A stretch of DNA of 64,000 nucleotides from Bacillus zhangzhouensis (GTDB lineage: Bacteria; Bacillota; Bacilli; Bacillales; Bacillaceae), in the NCBI RefSeq assembly GCF_000715205.1, contig NZ_JOTP01000009.1, forward strand, positions 1-64,000, given 5' to 3'. Both the position numbers and the translations under genes were made by a program. Below, piece after piece: positions 17,229 through 29,588 of the stretch (within the stretch, counting starts at the first letter, position 1; every line of letters begins with the position of its first letter). The notes under the pieces are model-generated. The model was not told the DNA's origin and did not search any database. It saw nothing but the letters and a program-made list of their open reading frames with translations.

Positions 17229-17394
17229 CAGCGTGTAGACAAACCCTCGCATTCGTTGTCAGTCCTGCGTGCCGGTGCTCACGAATCTCAAATTCGCTCC
17301 GCTCCGGTACTCGTCCTTCCTAGACTTCAAAGGTTTTCTATCACGCTGAAAAGAAGACAAATGGCTAAAATAAAGGTCATTTTAGCCATTTGTC
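17229..17394 (+). repeat. structured interspersed repeat, copy A
   Basis: About 166 bp, matching the reverse complement of 37301-37461 at roughly 85% by eye. It starts with CAGCGTG, returns to CACGCTG at 17342-17348, and ends in a strong hairpin: GACAAATGGCTAAAAT (17356-17371) and its complement (17379-17394). The stem of this hairpin differs from copy B by a compensated base pair (T-A here, G-C there). No coding frame is conserved between the copies. Confidence 0.85.
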
Positions 17395-17401
17395 AACAAT
17401 C

Positions 17402-17430
17402 TAAAGCCTCCGTTTTTGGAGGCTTTTTTC
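17402..17430 (+). terminator. terminator hairpin A2 (after the repeat)
   Basis: AAAGCCTCC and GGAGGCTTTTTT, one base different from A1. It lies just before the end of the convergent lactonase gene and may serve both strands. Confidence 0.85.
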
Positions 17431-17431
17431 A

Positions 17432-18475
17432 TTATCCTAAAAATTTCACGCAAACTGGATGAGGGACGGTGATGTCTGATTGTAAGACAGTGAGTCGCCC
17501 TGTTTCTTTGTCGCGTTTGTATAATACAAGGTTGCTAGATTCTTGGTTTGATCCGACGAGGAATTCTTCTGTTGGATCAAGCACAAAATCCCTAGGCCAG
17601 TTTCCTTCAGATGAAGCAATTTCGACAAGACTTAATTGGCCTTCAGCGTCTGCTTTAAAAATTGCAATACTGTCATGCCCGCGATTTCCCGCATAAACAA
17701 ATTGACCGTCTGAAGAGACATGAATGGCACTGCCTTGATTGTTCTCTGTAAAGTCGCTTGGAATGGTCGTAATGGTTTGAATCTCTTCAAAATGACCATC
17801 TTCAAAGTAACGAAGCACAATCACCTCTGAGCTTAGCTCTGTCATCACATATGCCACAGGTTTCGTTGGATGGAATGTGATATGACGAGGTCCACTTCCT
17901 GGTTTTGTTTCAAATGTATGAGCGAGCTCGAGTTTGCCGCCTTCTTTCCTATACGTATAAATGCCATCTGTACCAAGGTCAACAGCCACTGCAAATTGTT
18001 CATCTGGTGTCAGACCCATAAAGTGGGTGTGCGGTTTTTCCTGACGGTCTTCGTTTGGTCCAGTTCCTTCGTGCTGCGCTTGTGACAGCGTGCTAATCAC
18101 TGAGCCATTTTCAGCATCGATTTCATACATCTCTGCTGTTCCTTTATGATAGTTCGCTGTAAAAGCTGTTTTCGTTTGACTGTCCACGCTGACGTGACAA
18201 GGAGAAGCGCCATCGGCAAGCTCTTGGTTGATGAAACTAAGTTTTCCCGTTGTTGAATCAATTTGATACGCAGCAAGACCGCCCTGCGATCCTTTTTTCA
18301 CAACAGCGTACACAAATTTTTGATCCTCTGACACGGTTAAATATGTAGGATTTTCGAGTTCAGCAGCGACTTCTACTTGTTCAATCTGCTGCTTGTCCGT
18401 ATTTAATGTAAAGGAATAGATACCTTTACTGTCTCCCTTTGTATACGTTCCGATATAACCTCTGATGTTAGCCAT
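17432..18475 (-). CDS. pgl: lactonase-family protein, 6-phosphogluconolactonase type (YkgB)
   Basis: 347 residues of the seven-bladed beta-propeller lactonase family (YkgB type), which hydrolyses 6-phosphogluconolactone in the oxidative pentose phosphate pathway. Typical stretches are IGTYTKGDSKGIYSF near the start, SPCHVSVD, TGPNEDRQEKPHTH, GSGPRHITFHPTKPVAYV, YAGNRGHDSIAIF and GNWPRDFVLDP. GGAGGG lies before the ATG. It is monocistronic, convergent to the DUF1232 gene and divergent from ilvE. The preceding 18476-18700 holds its promoter, which I cannot pinpoint. Confidence 0.92.
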   Translation of the reverse strand: MANIRGYIGTYTKGDSKGIYSFTLNTDKQQIEQVEVAAELENPTYLTVSEDQKFVYAVVKKGSQGGLAAYQIDSTTGKLSFINQELADGASPCHVSVDSQTKTAFTANYHKGTAEMYEIDAENGSVISTLSQAQHEGTGPNEDRQEKPHTHFMGLTPDEQFAVAVDLGTDGIYTYRKEGGKLELAHTFETKPGSGPRHITFHPTKPVAYVMTELSSEVIVLRYFEDGHFEEIQTITTIPSDFTENNQGSAIHVSSDGQFVYAGNRGHDSIAIFKADAEGQLSLVEIASSEGNWPRDFVLDPTEEFLVGSNQESSNLVLYKRDKETGRLTVLQSDITVPHPVCVKFLG

Positions 18476-18712
18476 GTATTGCCCTCCTTCTATTAGATGC
18501 TCTCATTCTATCATAAATTCATAGGAAAACGCTTTAGAAAGGCATGCCGAAGGAAAAAATGAAAGTGATGAAATCTGACGATGTTCATCAAAAAGAATGG
18601 TTAAAAAATATCACAAAAGTTTGTTCAAATCAGAACCGTTCATGTAAAGTAAATAAATTGAAGAAAAAATACAAAAAATTTTAAGTTTTTTCATTCCTTG
18701 TCTAGCAAAGGT

Positions 18713-18726
18713 GTAAGCGTATACAT
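18713..18726 (+). promoter_or_regulatory. cre-like CcpA site upstream of ilvE-ilv-leu
   Basis: TGTAAGCGTATACA matches the cre consensus at all but one position and lies about 87 bp before the predicted start of transcription. CcpA activates ilv-leu in B. subtilis from an upstream site, which makes the same role likely here. Confidence 0.6.
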
Positions 18727-18771
18727 TTTATTTTGATTAGTCTAAATTGTCTAATAATTTTAAAAATGCTG

Positions 18772-18800
18772 TTGACACTGTATGGAAAGCGGCGTAAGAT
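18772..18800 (+). promoter_or_regulatory. ilvE-ilvBHC-leuABCD promoter
   Basis: TTGACA (18772-18777) and TAAGAT (18795-18800) are separated by 17 bp. It precedes ilvE and, by position and hexamers, looks like the ilv-leu promoter of B. subtilis. Confidence 0.8.
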
Positions 18801-18855
18801 GGGTTCAACAAAAGCTAAACAAACACCGAGAACAAGCGTCAGACACTTCAATGTA

Positions 18856-18870
18856 AAATGTCTGAAAATT
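18856..18870 (+). promoter_or_regulatory. CodY-box-like site
   Basis: AAATGTCTGAAAATT matches the 15-bp CodY consensus AATTTTCWGAAAATT with two mismatches, about 50 bp downstream of the promoter. CodY represses ilv-leu in B. subtilis. Confidence 0.5.
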
Positions 18871-18909
18871 CAACTACTTTTTGTTTGAAAGAGAGGGTGC
18901 TCACTGAAA

Positions 18910-19824
18910 ATGGAAGACCAAAAGGAACAGTGGATCTTTTTAAACGATGAACTCGTGAAAAAAGAAGATGCGAAAATTTCAGTTTATGATCATGGCTTCT
19001 TATATGGTGACGGTGTTTTCGAAGGTATACGCGTGTATAACGGAAATATCTTTCGAATGAAAGAACATTTAGATCGCCTGTATGATTCCGCCAAATCCAT
19101 TATGCTGAACATTCCATATTCACTTGAGGAACTCACTGAAAAAATGATTCATACAGTTGAAAGGAACGGCCTAAAGGATGCCTATATCCGCCTTGTCGTC
19201 TCAAGAGGTGCGGGTGATCTTGGTTTAGATCCTAACAACTGCGGGAGAGCCAACACAGTGATCATTGTAGAGCCGCTGGCCATCTTTCCAAAGCACCTAT
19301 ATGAAACAGGTATTGATATTGTGACGGTACCGACAAGGCGAAATCGTCCAGATGTACTTAGTCCAAAAGTGAAATCATTAAACTATTTGAATAACATTCT
19401 TGTCCGAATCGAAGCCCATATGGCCGGTGTGAGTGAAGCGCTGATGCTGAACGATCAAGGGTACGTGGCAGAAGGTTCTGCGGACAACGTGTTTATTTAT
19501 AAAAAAGGCAAGCTTTATACACCGCCAGGTTATATCGGCGCTCTTGAAGGCATCACACGAAACGCCATCATGGAGATCGCAGAAGACTTAGGCTACGAGG
19601 TGAAAGAAGAACCATTCACAAGACATGATGTGTATACAGCAGAAGAAGTCTTTCTGACAGGAACCGCTGCCGAGGTCATTGCCGTTGTAAAGGTGGACGG
19701 CCGAACAATCGGTGAAGGAAAACCTGGGTTACACACAAACAAACTTCTTGAACAATTCCGTAAACGAGTGGTTGAAGAAGGAGAAAAAGTAATCTTTACA
19801 GATGAAAACATTCACGCAAGCTAA
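18910..19824 (+). CDS. ilvE: branched-chain amino acid aminotransferase, IlvE type
   Basis: 304-residue class IV PLP aminotransferase converting branched-chain keto acids to Leu, Ile and Val with glutamate. Seen: YDHGFLYGDGVFEGIRVYNG (about 25-44), the PLP lysine in SPKVKSLNYLNN (about 155-166), EALMLNDQGYVAEGSADNVF and FLTGTAAEV. The length matches the E. coli IlvE type, not the longer (about 360-residue) YwaA/YbgE type of B. subtilis. GAGAGGGTG precedes the ATG. The gene lies between the operon promoter and the ilvB T-box, so it is transcribed before tRNA-Leu-dependent attenuation. Confidence 0.92.
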   Translation: MEDQKEQWIFLNDELVKKEDAKISVYDHGFLYGDGVFEGIRVYNGNIFRMKEHLDRLYDSAKSIMLNIPYSLEELTEKMIHTVERNGLKDAYIRLVVSRGAGDLGLDPNNCGRANTVIIVEPLAIFPKHLYETGIDIVTVPTRRNRPDVLSPKVKSLNYLNNILVRIEAHMAGVSEALMLNDQGYVAEGSADNVFIYKKGKLYTPPGYIGALEGITRNAIMEIAEDLGYEVKEEPFTRHDVYTAEEVFLTGTAAEVIAVVKVDGRTIGEGKPGLHTNKLLEQFRKRVVEEGEKVIFTDENIHAS

Positions 19825-19831
19825 ATAGATA

Positions 19832-20128
19832 TCGATAAACGTTGAAGAGGACTAGTAGCTTTAGAGTCAGTATCTACAGAGAGCCGGTGCTAGCTGGAAA
19901 CCGGTGTTACTTTCTAAAGTGAACTCACCTCTGAGTGTCTGCTTGAAATGATAGTAGGGCAGACCGAGTGACATTGCTTCACTCGTTACCAAAATGGATG
20001 AAAGATGTCCATGAGACGGCAGAATGATTTGCCGTGAACAAGGGTGGTACCGCGAAAAACAAAGCTTTTTCGCCCCTTTGACCTAGTGAAAAGTAGTGTC
20101 ATTGTGGGGTGAGAAGGCTTTTTTATAT
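19832..20128 (+). ncRNA. T-box leader of ilvBHC-leuABCD (leucine)
   Basis: T-box riboswitch sensing uncharged tRNA. Stem I begins near AACGTTGAAGAGGAC. The specifier is probably CTC (Leu) in GTGAACTCACC near 19920-19930. The T-box sequence AGGGTGGTACCGCG lies at 20041-20054. The terminator stem AAAGCTTTTTCGCCCC pairs with GGGGTGAGAAGGCTTT (end near 20122) and is followed by T6. Charged tRNA-Leu should give termination before ilvB. Confidence 0.93.
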
Positions 20129-20202
20129 GGTCTCAAATCTCTATCTTGAATAGAAAAGGGTGAAAGAACTTGACTGAAGCAAGACAAAGAGGAGGAAATC
20201 AA

Positions 20203-21927
20203 ATGGGGACAAATGTACAAGTGGAGACGGAAACATCAAAAGCACCACAAACGATGAACGGTGCACTCATGTTAATTGAAGCACTCAAAAGAGAAAAAGT
20301 AGAAGTCATTTTTGGTTATCCTGGCGGAGCGGTTTTACCGATTTACGATAAAATTTACGATTCAGGTTTATTTCATGTCCTGCCAAGGCATGAGCAGGGA
20401 GCGATTCACGCAGCAGAAGGGTACGCAAGAGTATCTGGTAAACCGGGTGTTGTCATTGCAACGTCAGGTCCTGGTGCGACAAACCTTGTCACAGGAATTG
20501 CAGATGCGATGATTGATTCACTTCCTCTTGTTGTATTCACAGGGCAGGTGGCGACCTCAGTCATTGGATCGGATGCTTTCCAAGAAGCAGATGTGCTCGG
20601 CATCACAATGCCAATTACAAAACACAGCTACCAAGTAAGACGTCCAGAAGAGTTGCCGGGTGTCATTAAAGAGGCGTTCCACATCGCAACAACAGGTAGA
20701 CCTGGTCCAGTCTTGATTGATATTCCAAAGGATGTTGCGGGCATTGAAGGAACGTTTGAATACGATCAGCCCATTGATTTACCTGGTTATCAGCCGAAAA
20801 TCGAGCCGAACTATTTGCAAATTCGCAAATTAGTAGAAGCTGTGAGCAGAGCAAAGAAACCAGTTATTCTAGCAGGAGCTGGCGTTCTTCATGGCAAAGC
20901 GTCGGAAGAATTAAGGCAGTATGTAGAGCAGCAGCAAATCCCGGTCGCTCATACACTACTTGGTCTTGGCGGATTTCCGGCAAAGCATCCTCTTTTCCTA
21001 GGAATGGCTGGCATGCACGGCACATATGCGGCGAACATGGCGCTTCACCAATGTGACTTGCTCATTTCAATCGGAGCTAGATTTGATGACAGGGTAACAG
21101 GCAACCTCAATCATTTTGCCAAACATGCGAAGGTCGCTCATATTGACATCGACCCAGCAGAAATTGGCAAGAACATTCACACCCATATCCCGGTTGTTGG
21201 AGACAGTAAGCTAGTGCTTGAAGAGCTGATCAAGCAGGACGGGAAGCAAGGGGAATCAGACGAATGGAAAAACCAATTAGATCAGTGGAAGGCAGAATAT
21301 CCACTCTGGTACGTCGAAAACGAAGCAGAAGGCTTTAAGCCTCAAAAGCTGATTGAATACATTCATCAATTCACAAAAGGTGAAGCCATTGTGGCAACTG
21401 ATGTCGGTCAGCATCAAATGTGGGCGGCTCAGTTCTATCCATTTGAAAATGCAGATAAATGGGTAACATCTGGCGGACTTGGCACGATGGGCTTCGGATT
21501 ACCGGCAGCCATTGGCGCGCAGCTAGCTGATCAAGAGGCAACGGTTGTGGCGATTTTAGGAGACGGAGGTTTCCAAATGACCCTGCAAGAACTTGCCGTT
21601 ATCCGTGAGCTGAACCTTCCAGTCAAAGTGATTGTTCTCAATAATCACAGCCTTGGAATGGTAAGACAATGGCAAGAGATTTTCTACGAAGAACGCTACT
21701 CATATTCTAAATTTTCAGAGCAGCCGGACTTCGTCAAATTATCAGAAGCTTATGGCATTAAGGGAATCAGAATCTCATCAGACGAAGAGGCGAAAAAGCA
21801 GCTTGAAGAAGCGCTAACCTCTAGAGAACCTGTTTTCATCGATGTCAATGTAGCGAGAGATGAAAAAGTATTCCCGATGGTTGCACCGGGGAAAGGACTT
21901 CATGAGATGGTGGGGGTGAAACCTTGA
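20203..21927 (+). CDS. ilvB: acetolactate synthase, large subunit
   Basis: 574-residue thiamine-diphosphate enzyme making acetolactate or acetohydroxybutyrate. The N-terminal domain has the catalytic Glu in [15 protein letters not shown]. The FAD/middle domain covers about 200-340, and the TPP-binding [12 protein letters not shown] with a later NN pair lies near 450-478. ATG at 20203 is chosen because AGAGGAGG lies 7 nt upstream; the longer frame from TTG 20170 would place that site inside the coding region. It is followed by ilvH with a 4-bp overlap. Confidence 0.97.
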   Translation: MGTNVQVETETSKAPQTMNGALMLIEALKREKVEVIFGYPGGAVLPIYDKIYDSGLFHVLPRHEQGAIHAAEGYARVSGKPGVVIATSGPGATNLVTGIADAMIDSLPLVVFTGQVATSVIGSDAFQEADVLGITMPITKHSYQVRRPEELPGVIKEAFHIATTGRPGPVLIDIPKDVAGIEGTFEYDQPIDLPGYQPKIEPNYLQIRKLVEAVSRAKKPVILAGAGVLHGKASEELRQYVEQQQIPVAHTLLGLGGFPAKHPLFLGMAGMHGTYAANMALHQCDLLISIGARFDDRVTGNLNHFAKHAKVAHIDIDPAEIGKNIHTHIPVVGDSKLVLEELIKQDGKQGESDEWKNQLDQWKAEYPLWYVENEAEGFKPQKLIEYIHQFTKGEAIVATDVGQHQMWAAQFYPFENADKWVTSGGLGTMGFGLPAAIGAQLADQEATVVAILGDGGFQMTLQELAVIRELNLPVKVIVLNNHSLGMVRQWQEIFYEERYSYSKFSEQPDFVKLSEAYGIKGIRISSDEEAKKQLEEALTSREPVFIDVNVARDEKVFPMVAPGKGLHEMVGVKP

Positions 21928-22442
21928 AAAGAATTATTGTGTTGACTGTATTAAATCGATCAGGCGTACTGAACCGAATCACAGGCCTTTTTACAAAAAG
22001 ACACTACAACATTGAAAGCATTACGGTCGGCCATTCTGAGATTCAAGATGTATCACGCATCACGTTCGTCGTCCATGTAGACCAAGAGAAAGACATCGAA
22101 CAGCTGACAAAACAGCTCAACAAACAAATTGATGTCCTCAAAGTAACAGACATTACAAACCAATCAATCGTTCAGCGAGAGCTGGCTTTGATAAAAGTCG
22201 TATCTGCACCATCATCTAGAATGGAGATCACAGGGGTCATTGAACCGTTTAGAGCTTCTATTGTAGATGTGAGCAGAGAGAGTGTCGTCATTCAGGTGAC
22301 AGGTGAGTCTTCAAAAATTGAAGCACTCATTGAATTACTTAAGCCATACGGCATTAAAGAAGTCGCCAGAACTGGCACCACGGCCTTTGCGAGAGATAAT
22401 CAGCAAAAGCCGCAATCAAATAAAACAATTTCAATTGTCTAA
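21924..22442 (+). CDS. ilvH: acetolactate synthase, small regulatory subunit
   Basis: 172 residues with an N-terminal ACT domain ([20 protein letters not shown], about 6-25) that binds the feedback inhibitor, and a C-terminal domain with [19 protein letters not shown]. It activates IlvB and gives feedback control. The TTG start overlaps the ilvB stop (TTGA), so translation is coupled. Confidence 0.96.
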   Translation: MKRIIVLTVLNRSGVLNRITGLFTKRHYNIESITVGHSEIQDVSRITFVVHVDQEKDIEQLTKQLNKQIDVLKVTDITNQSIVQRELALIKVVSAPSSRMEITGVIEPFRASIVDVSRESVVIQVTGESSKIEALIELLKPYGIKEVARTGTTAFARDNQQKPQSNKTISIV

Positions 22443-25029
<2,587 letters not shown>

Positions 25030-25047
25030 GAAAGGAGGAAGGTTCTC

Positions 25048-26145
25048 ATGAAAAAGAAAATTGCACTTTTGCCCGGCGATGGAATCGGACCGGAAGTCGT
25101 AGCATCAGCAGTCGCTGTCTTGCAAGAAACAGCGGCTCAATTTCAACACGAATTCGAATTCGAAACTGCGCTCATTGGCGGTATAGCGATAGATGAAAAA
25201 AACAACCCGCTCCCAAAGGAAACAGTAGATCTGTGCAAAAGCGCAGATGCGATTTTATTAGGAGCAGTTGGTGGACCAAAGTGGGATCAAAACCCGCCAG
25301 AACTTCGCCCTGAAAAAGGCTTGCTCGCCATTCGTAAACAGTTGGACTTATTTGCAAACATCCGTCCTGTCAAAGTGTTCGATAGCTTAAGCGAGGCTTC
25401 ACCGTTAAAACAAGATCACATTAGCGGAGTAGATTTCGTCATCGTTCGTGAATTAACAGGAGGCCTCTATTTTGGTGAACCAAGCGAGCGCTATACGGAT
25501 GATGAAGGAAAAGAAGCTGCTGTTGATACACTCCTTTATACAAAGGAAGAGATTGTCCGCGTCTTAAAAGAAGCGTTTGACATGGCGTTAACTAGAAGAA
25601 AAAAGGTCACGTCTGTGGATAAAGCAAATGTTCTTGCTTCTAGTAAACTATGGCGAGATGCGGTAGAAGAAGTTGCATCCCAATATCCAGAAGTTGCATA
25701 TGAGCACATGCTTGTTGATAATGCCGCCATGCAGCTGATTTATAAGCCCGCTCAATTTGATGTCATTGTGACAGAGAATATGTTTGGCGACATTTTAAGT
25801 GACGAGGCTTCTATGATTACTGGTTCACTCGGTATGCTGCCATCTGCTAGTCTGTCAAGCACAGGCCTCCATTTATATGAGCCGATTCATGGTTCAGCAC
25901 CCGATATTGCGGGGCAAAACGTCGCAAACCCTCTGGCAACCATTTTGTCAGCAGCAAGCTTGCTTAGAACATCTTTTGCATTAGAAGATGAAGCGGCTGC
26001 AATAGAAGAAGCCGTGGAAGCTGTTCTTGCCTCTGGCAAACGCACAAAGGATTTAGCAGCAAAAGAGGGAACATATCGAACGACTGACGATATCACCACA
26101 GCAGTTGTAGACGCACTTAAACAACGTGCGAAAACAATTGTATAA
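25048..26145 (+). CDS. leuB: 3-isopropylmalate dehydrogenase
   Basis: 365 residues. It oxidatively decarboxylates 3-isopropylmalate with NAD. Seen: [11 protein letters not shown] at the N-terminus, [23 protein letters not shown] with the catalytic Tyr, TVDKANVL-type [15 protein letters not shown], and the metal-binding [30 protein letters not shown] precedes the ATG 18 bp after leuA. Confidence 0.97.
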   Translation: MKKKIALLPGDGIGPEVVASAVAVLQETAAQFQHEFEFETALIGGIAIDEKNNPLPKETVDLCKSADAILLGAVGGPKWDQNPPELRPEKGLLAIRKQLDLFANIRPVKVFDSLSEASPLKQDHISGVDFVIVRELTGGLYFGEPSERYTDDEGKEAAVDTLLYTKEEIVRVLKEAFDMALTRRKKVTSVDKANVLASSKLWRDAVEEVASQYPEVAYEHMLVDNAAMQLIYKPAQFDVIVTENMFGDILSDEASMITGSLGMLPSASLSSTGLHLYEPIHGSAPDIAGQNVANPLATILSAASLLRTSFALEDEAAAIEEAVEAVLASGKRTKDLAAKEGTYRTTDDITTAVVDALKQRAKTIV

Positions 26146-26186
26146 ATAGAAATCTTTTTGAATTAGGTAGAGGGAGGAAAAGGGTT

Positions 26187-27602
26187 ATGCCTCGAACAAT
26201 CATCGAAAAAATATGGGATCAGCATGTTGTCAAAAGCGGCGAGGGAAAACCAGACCTTTTGTATATTGATCTGCACTTGGTGCATGAAGTGACATCGCCT
26301 CAAGCATTTGAAGGATTAAGACAAAAAGGACGCAAGGTGAGAAGACCTCAAAACACGTTTGCGACGATGGATCACAACATCCCGACTGTGAATCGATTTG
26401 TGATCAAAGATGAGATTGCTAAAAAGCAGGTGAGTGCTCTAGAGCGCAACTGTGCTGAATTTGGTGTCCGTCTAGCTGACCTTCACAGTGTAGACCAAGG
26501 AATTGTCCATGTCGTTGGACCAGAGCTTGGTTTGACACTTCCGGGGAAAACAATCGTTTGTGGAGATAGTCATACATCAACTCATGGCGCGTTTGGGGCA
26601 CTTGCCTTTGGGATCGGTACAAGTGAGGTTGAACATGTGCTTTCCACACAAACACTTTGGCAGCAGCGTCCGAAAACTTTAGAAATTCGAGTAGACGGAA
26701 AGCTGCAAAAAGGGGTAACTGCCAAAGATGTCATTTTAGCAGTCATTGGTGCACACGGCGTGAAGTTCGGTTCAGGTTATGTCATTGAATACACTGGGGA
26801 AGTATTCAGAAACATGACGATGGATGAGCGGATGACCGTTTGTAATATGTCGATTGAAGCAGGCGCAAGAGCAGGGTTGATTGCACCTGACGAAGTGACG
26901 TTTGAATATTGCCGCGGACGCAAATATGCACCGCAGGGCGAAGATTTCGAAGCAGCCATTGAAGAATGGAAAGAGCTTAGAACAGATCCGGGTGCAACTT
27001 ATGATAAAACCATTGTGTTAGATGGAAATGAGATTTCACCAATGGTCACGTGGGGAATTAACCCAGGAATGGTGTTGCCTGTGGATGCATCGATCCCAGG
27101 GCCTGAGGATTTTGCACAAGAAGATGATCAAAAAGAAGCGCTCCGAGCTTACGAGTACATGGGTGTTCATCCGCATCAGCGTATTGAAGACATTACGATC
27201 GAGCATGTCTTTATCGGCTCATGTACGAACTCAAGAATGACTGATTTACGCCAAGCAGCTTCTATGATTGAAGGGCAAAAAGTAGCCGATCATGTCAGAG
27301 CGATTGTGGTGCCTGGCTCTCAAAGTGTCAAACTGCAAGCAGAAGAAGAAGGTCTTCATGAAATTTTCCTTGAAGCAGGCTTTGAATGGAGAGAATCTGG
27401 CTGCAGTATGTGCCTCAGTATGAATAATGATGTGGTGCCAGAAGGCGAACGCTGCGCGTCCACGTCAAACCGTAACTTTGAGGGGCGTCAAGGGAAGGGT
27501 GCAAGAACGCATCTTGTCAGCCCGGCAATGGCTGCAATGGCTGCAATACATGGCCGATTTGTCGATGTCAGGAAGTTTAATCAAGAGAAAACAGTCGTGT
27601 AA
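26187..27602 (+). CDS. leuC: 3-isopropylmalate dehydratase, large subunit
   Basis: 471-residue aconitase-family subunit. The [4Fe-4S] cysteines are in IGSCTNSR (about 347) and [10 protein letters not shown] (about 407 and 410). Substrate residues include [14 protein letters not shown]. It works with LeuD to isomerise 2- to 3-isopropylmalate. GAGGGAGG lies before the ATG. Confidence 0.97.
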   Translation: MPRTIIEKIWDQHVVKSGEGKPDLLYIDLHLVHEVTSPQAFEGLRQKGRKVRRPQNTFATMDHNIPTVNRFVIKDEIAKKQVSALERNCAEFGVRLADLHSVDQGIVHVVGPELGLTLPGKTIVCGDSHTSTHGAFGALAFGIGTSEVEHVLSTQTLWQQRPKTLEIRVDGKLQKGVTAKDVILAVIGAHGVKFGSGYVIEYTGEVFRNMTMDERMTVCNMSIEAGARAGLIAPDEVTFEYCRGRKYAPQGEDFEAAIEEWKELRTDPGATYDKTIVLDGNEISPMVTWGINPGMVLPVDASIPGPEDFAQEDDQKEALRAYEYMGVHPHQRIEDITIEHVFIGSCTNSRMTDLRQAASMIEGQKVADHVRAIVVPGSQSVKLQAEEEGLHEIFLEAGFEWRESGCSMCLSMNNDVVPEGERCASTSNRNFEGRQGKGARTHLVSPAMAAMAAIHGRFVDVRKFNQEKTVV

Positions 27603-27615
27603 GGAGTTGTCATAG

Positions 27616-28215
27616 ATGGAGCCTTTAGTCACTCATAAAGGAAAAGCCGCTGTGCTTAACCGTATAAATGTAGATACAGATCAAATTATTCCGAAGCAAT
27701 TTTTGAAAAGAATAGAACGAACAGGATATGGCCGGTTTGCCTTTTTTGACTGGCGGTTTTTAGCCGATGGCAGCCCAAATCCTGATTTTGAGCTGAATCA
27801 GCCAATTTATGAAGGAGCATCCATTTTGATCGCAGGAGAAAACTTCGGCTGCGGATCATCTAGGGAACATGCACCTTGGGCACTTGATGATTACGGTTTC
27901 AAAATTGTCATTGCGCCATCATTTGCAGATATTTTTCATCAAAACTGCTTTAAAAATGGGATGCTTCCGATTCGTCTTGATTATGATGTGTGGAAAACAT
28001 TCGCAGCATCATATGAGTACAATGGGTATGAGATGACGGTTGATCTAGAAAAACAGCAGATTCAAGACCATGAAGGGAATATAACCCCTTTTGAAGTAGA
28101 CCCTCACTGGAGAGAAATGCTCCTGAATGGCTATGATGAGATCTCATTAACATTATTATTAGAAGATGACATTCAGGCATTTGAAGAAAAGCGCAGCAGT
28201 TGGCTGCGTGCATAA
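27616..28215 (+). CDS. leuD: 3-isopropylmalate dehydratase, small subunit
   Basis: 199 residues, the swivelling domain partner of LeuC. GENFGCGSSREHAPWAL (about 75-91) is the diagnostic loop, preceded by DTDQIIPKQFLKR. AAGGAG lies 9 nt before the ATG and 13 bp after leuC. It is the last gene of the operon. Confidence 0.97.
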   Translation: MEPLVTHKGKAAVLNRINVDTDQIIPKQFLKRIERTGYGRFAFFDWRFLADGSPNPDFELNQPIYEGASILIAGENFGCGSSREHAPWALDDYGFKIVIAPSFADIFHQNCFKNGMLPIRLDYDVWKTFAASYEYNGYEMTVDLEKQQIQDHEGNITPFEVDPHWREMLLNGYDEISLTLLLEDDIQAFEEKRSSWLRA

Positions 28216-28221
28216 ACAACG

Positions 28222-28259
28222 AGAAGCCGTCCGCCCGAGGTGTGACGGCTTCTTTTTTG
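28222..28259 (+). terminator. ilv-leu operon terminator
   Basis: GAAGCCGTC pairs with GACGGCTTC over 9 bp, then T6. Confidence 0.9.
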
Positions 28260-28340
28260 CATGAAAACCTCTCGTTACTTGTGTTTACTAACCTTCGTTG
28301 GTAAACTGATAAAAAATATGCGCCCGAAAGGAACGTAAGC

Positions 28341-29348
28341 ATGAAACATGACAAGAAGAAAGATAATGTCATTTTGTTTCCTGGTCTGAAAGAAAGACTG
28401 ATTGAAAAAGGAATGGCAGCATTAAAAGATAAACAGTATCAAGAGGCGCTTCAGTTATTTTCAGAAGCGAAATCTTATGATGACGATGAAGAATCCGATA
28501 TTCACCTCGGTATGGCGATTTGTTTTCTAGAGCTGGGTGAGCTGCAGGATGCAAAGCGTGTTTGTGAAAAGATGTTAAATGAAGGGTATGGTCACTATTT
28601 CACCGTGCTTCAAGTGTATATGACCATCTTAATTCAGCTGAAAGAATACGAGGAAGTCAAACAGACAATTGAGGCTGTACTTGAGGAGAACCACCTTCCA
28701 GCAGAAAGCGCGGAGCATTTTTACAAGCTGCTCGAATTTAGCAGAAAGATGATTGAATCGCCTGAAGAGATCTTAGACGAAGACGAGAGTGATAGCGGTG
28801 AAATCAATATAGATGATATACTGGAGCTGCCAGAAGAGCAGGTACAGTTCATCCATTCATTGAAGGACCGGAATATTACACCGCATATGGGTCTATTAAA
28901 TACGATCTTACAAAAACCGGATGGAAACCCTTTGGTCAAATCCTTGATCTTGCAGCTTCTGTCAGATCATGATGTGGCAAAGCCGGTTCATGTGACGAAA
29001 TTCGGAGATTCTTTAACGCTTGTGCCTTCTGAGGCCGTGAAGCCAGAGCAGATGCCGCTTCTTCAGCAAGTACTGCGTATACTGGATGATACGCTCGGCA
29101 ATGAGAACCCAACCCTTTACCAAGGCGTGGAAGAGTTATGGCGCCGGCACTTATTTGTGCTTTATCCATTTCTTCCTAAATACACAGATCCGAATCTTTG
29201 GGCTGCGGCTCTTCATAAAGTCGGCTATGAAATGCATGGGATTGAGATTGACCTCGAAGAATTGCATCTATTGTATGATTTTAACGAACGAGAGCTGAGA
29301 GAAGCTTGCACAATGCTGAAAGATATTGAAGAAATTTCTTATTTGTAA
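28341..29348 (+). CDS. ysoA: TPR-repeat protein YsoA
   Basis: 335 residues. Two to three tetratricopeptide repeats lie at about 18-125 (GMAALKDKQYQEALQLFSEA, then GMAICFLELGELQDAKRVCE). An acidic linker (about 140-160) leads to an all-helical C-terminal domain with several Leu/Glu-rich helices. It is a soluble scaffold-type protein whose function is unknown. The position between leuD and tig is as in B. subtilis. GAAAGGAACG is the ribosome site. Confidence 0.88.
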   Translation: MKHDKKKDNVILFPGLKERLIEKGMAALKDKQYQEALQLFSEAKSYDDDEESDIHLGMAICFLELGELQDAKRVCEKMLNEGYGHYFTVLQVYMTILIQLKEYEEVKQTIEAVLEENHLPAESAEHFYKLLEFSRKMIESPEEILDEDESDSGEINIDDILELPEEQVQFIHSLKDRNITPHMGLLNTILQKPDGNPLVKSLILQLLSDHDVAKPVHVTKFGDSLTLVPSEAVKPEQMPLLQQVLRILDDTLGNENPTLYQGVEELWRRHLFVLYPFLPKYTDPNLWAAALHKVGYEMHGIEIDLEELHLLYDFNERELREACTMLKDIEEISYL

Positions 29349-29361
29349 TTTGTCGATTTAG

Positions 29362-29389
29362 TTGAAAGACGGACTTGTTATGTTATAAT
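29362..29389 (+). promoter_or_regulatory. tig promoter
   Basis: TTGAAA (29362-29367) and TATAAT (29384-29389) are separated by 16 bp, leaving a long leader of about 190 nt to tig. A second TTGAAA/TATAAT pair at 29439-29459 has only 9 bp between and is not a promoter. Confidence 0.65.
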
Positions 29390-29588
29390 ATAATGGTTGT
29401 ATTTGTGCATATATAGTGCAGTTGTAAGATTCCAACGGTTGAAAGACGATATGTATAATCAAGTCAAATGTTGTATACATAATACCGCTTCTTTAGCAGA
29501 GTGCGTGGTTTTTGATTGGACGAAGTCTTTATGATGCTTTAGAATGTAACAACGCACAATCTGAATAGATTTTTGGAGGGAAACACAC

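Noticed and set aside
20170-20202. Earlier TTG start for ilvB
   Set aside because: The strong AGAGGAGG would then lie inside the coding region, and the start at 20203 gives the known IlvB N-terminus.
29439-29459. Second tig promoter (TTGAAA and TATAAT)
   Set aside because: Spacing is only 9 bp, too short for sigma-A.
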